NCBI GenBank assembly: GCA_016217775.1
Contig: JACRGG010000025.1
Location: 1-5,082, forward strand
Length of the DNA stretch: 5,082 bases
DNA from: Microcaldota archaeon
GTDB lineage: Archaea; Micrarchaeota; Micrarchaeia; Norongarragalinales; UBA97
Reading direction: 5' to 3'
Shown: positions 4,810-5,082 of the stretch, one piece after another
How positions within the stretch are numbered: the stretch's first letter is position 1
Layout of the letters: each line of letters opens with the position of its first letter
Program-made: the position numbers and the translations under genes
The notes under the pieces: model-generated
What the model saw: only the letters and a program-made list of their open reading frames with translations
Database searches by the model: none
What the model was told of the DNA's origin: nothing

Positions 4810-5082
4810 TCAGGCTCGCTTTGACGCCGCGATTATTTCCCCTGCAGACAGGTTAAGCGCAGTACCAGTTTTTTTAAGCAAATCAAGGAACTCCCAGACG
4901 TTTAGGCCCGAAATTTCAGCGGCTTTTTCAAGGGAAGCCTCCTGCTTGACGTACTTAAGCAAAGCAATCTCCTTTCGTTTCTCAAGTATTCCTGCAACAA
5001 AAATCTCCCTGCACTCATCCGAATTGCTCCTGCCGTCAAGCTTGGCGAGCCAGTCGACTAACTTCTTGTTCTCGCTATGGGA
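4810..5082 (-). CDS. UPF0175-like antitoxin, N-terminus cut by window edge
   Basis: This open frame was translated directly from the minus strand. It enters at the right edge and runs 90 codons to a TGA at 4810-4812. No ATG or GTG occurs in the visible part, so the start lies beyond the window. Residue numbers count from the first visible codon. An acidic/basic helical region (about 20-45, DECREIFVAGILEKRKEIAL) leads into SLEKAAEISGLNVWEFLDLL (50-69). That stretch corresponds to the SLgKAAELAGls..eF..lL helix-turn-helix signature of UPF0175 antitoxins. The frame ends with a short basic tail. It precedes the PIN toxin by 5 nt, the usual antitoxin-first order, and UPF0175 next to DUF3368-type PIN proteins is a known archaeal and cyanobacterial toxin-antitoxin arrangement. 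It probably neutralises the toxin and binds the operon promoter, which is outside the window. Confidence 0.75.
   Translation of the reverse strand, partial: SHSENKKLVDWLAKLDGRSNSDECREIFVAGILEKRKEIALLKYVKQEASLEKAAEISGLNVWEFLDLLKKTGTALNLSAGEIIAASKRA

Noticed and set aside
4515..4856. Plus-strand open frame opposite the toxin gene
   Set aside because: The minus-strand PIN protein has all its catalytic acidic residues and a partner antitoxin; the plus-strand frame has no recognisable features and spans the junction of both genes.
1..5082. CRISPR array, insertion sequence or tandem repeat
   Set aside because: No regularly spaced repeats, transposase-like frames or terminal inverted repeats with target duplications were seen on either strand.

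Overview
The window looks like part of the chromosome of an archaeon, plausibly a DPANN lineage such as Diapherotrites or Micrarchaeota (the lineage is inference; no taxonomic marker is present). The archaeal signs are a tRNA gene interrupted by bulge-helix-bulge (BHB) introns with no encoded CCA, TATA-like elements placed for leaderless transcripts, a GGTGA-type Shine-Dalgarno, oligo-T run terminators, and a PIN/UPF0175-type toxin-antitoxin pair.

Layout. Positions 1-347 (minus strand) hold the 5' part of a gene for a secreted, sequon-rich, cysteine-containing protein that runs off the left edge. It diverges from a three-gene plus-strand operon (404-4059), and one A/T-rich promoter core at about 367-380 sits 28-30 nt from both start codons. 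The operon encodes a 178-residue membrane-anchored extracytoplasmic domain protein, a 419-residue polytopic membrane protein and a 614-residue polytopic membrane protein. The first two are separated by 18 nt; the second and third overlap by 4 nt (ATGA). Next comes a tRNA-Arg(UCG) gene (4117-4284) with two introns, one at the canonical 37/38 site and one in the T-loop at 59/60. The right end (4310-5082, minus strand) is a toxin-antitoxin operon: a UPF0175-like antitoxin, partial at the window edge, followed by a DUF3368-like PIN-domain toxin.

How the genes may work together. The two large membrane proteins look like GT-C-fold, lipid-linked-sugar-dependent glycosyltransferases or their relatives. 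The small first protein resembles the C-terminal extracytoplasmic domain of the 614-residue protein, while the 419-residue protein lacks such a domain. Genes 1 and 2 may therefore be a split version of the architecture that gene 3 carries in one chain. The divergent secreted protein has four N-X-S/T sequons in its first 115 residues and could be a client, but that is inference.

The most noteworthy item is the tRNA-Arg gene. Removing both introns restores a complete 75-nt cloverleaf, and both introns fit BHB geometry with cleavage after the second bulge base on each side. No CRISPR array, insertion sequence or rRNA was seen.
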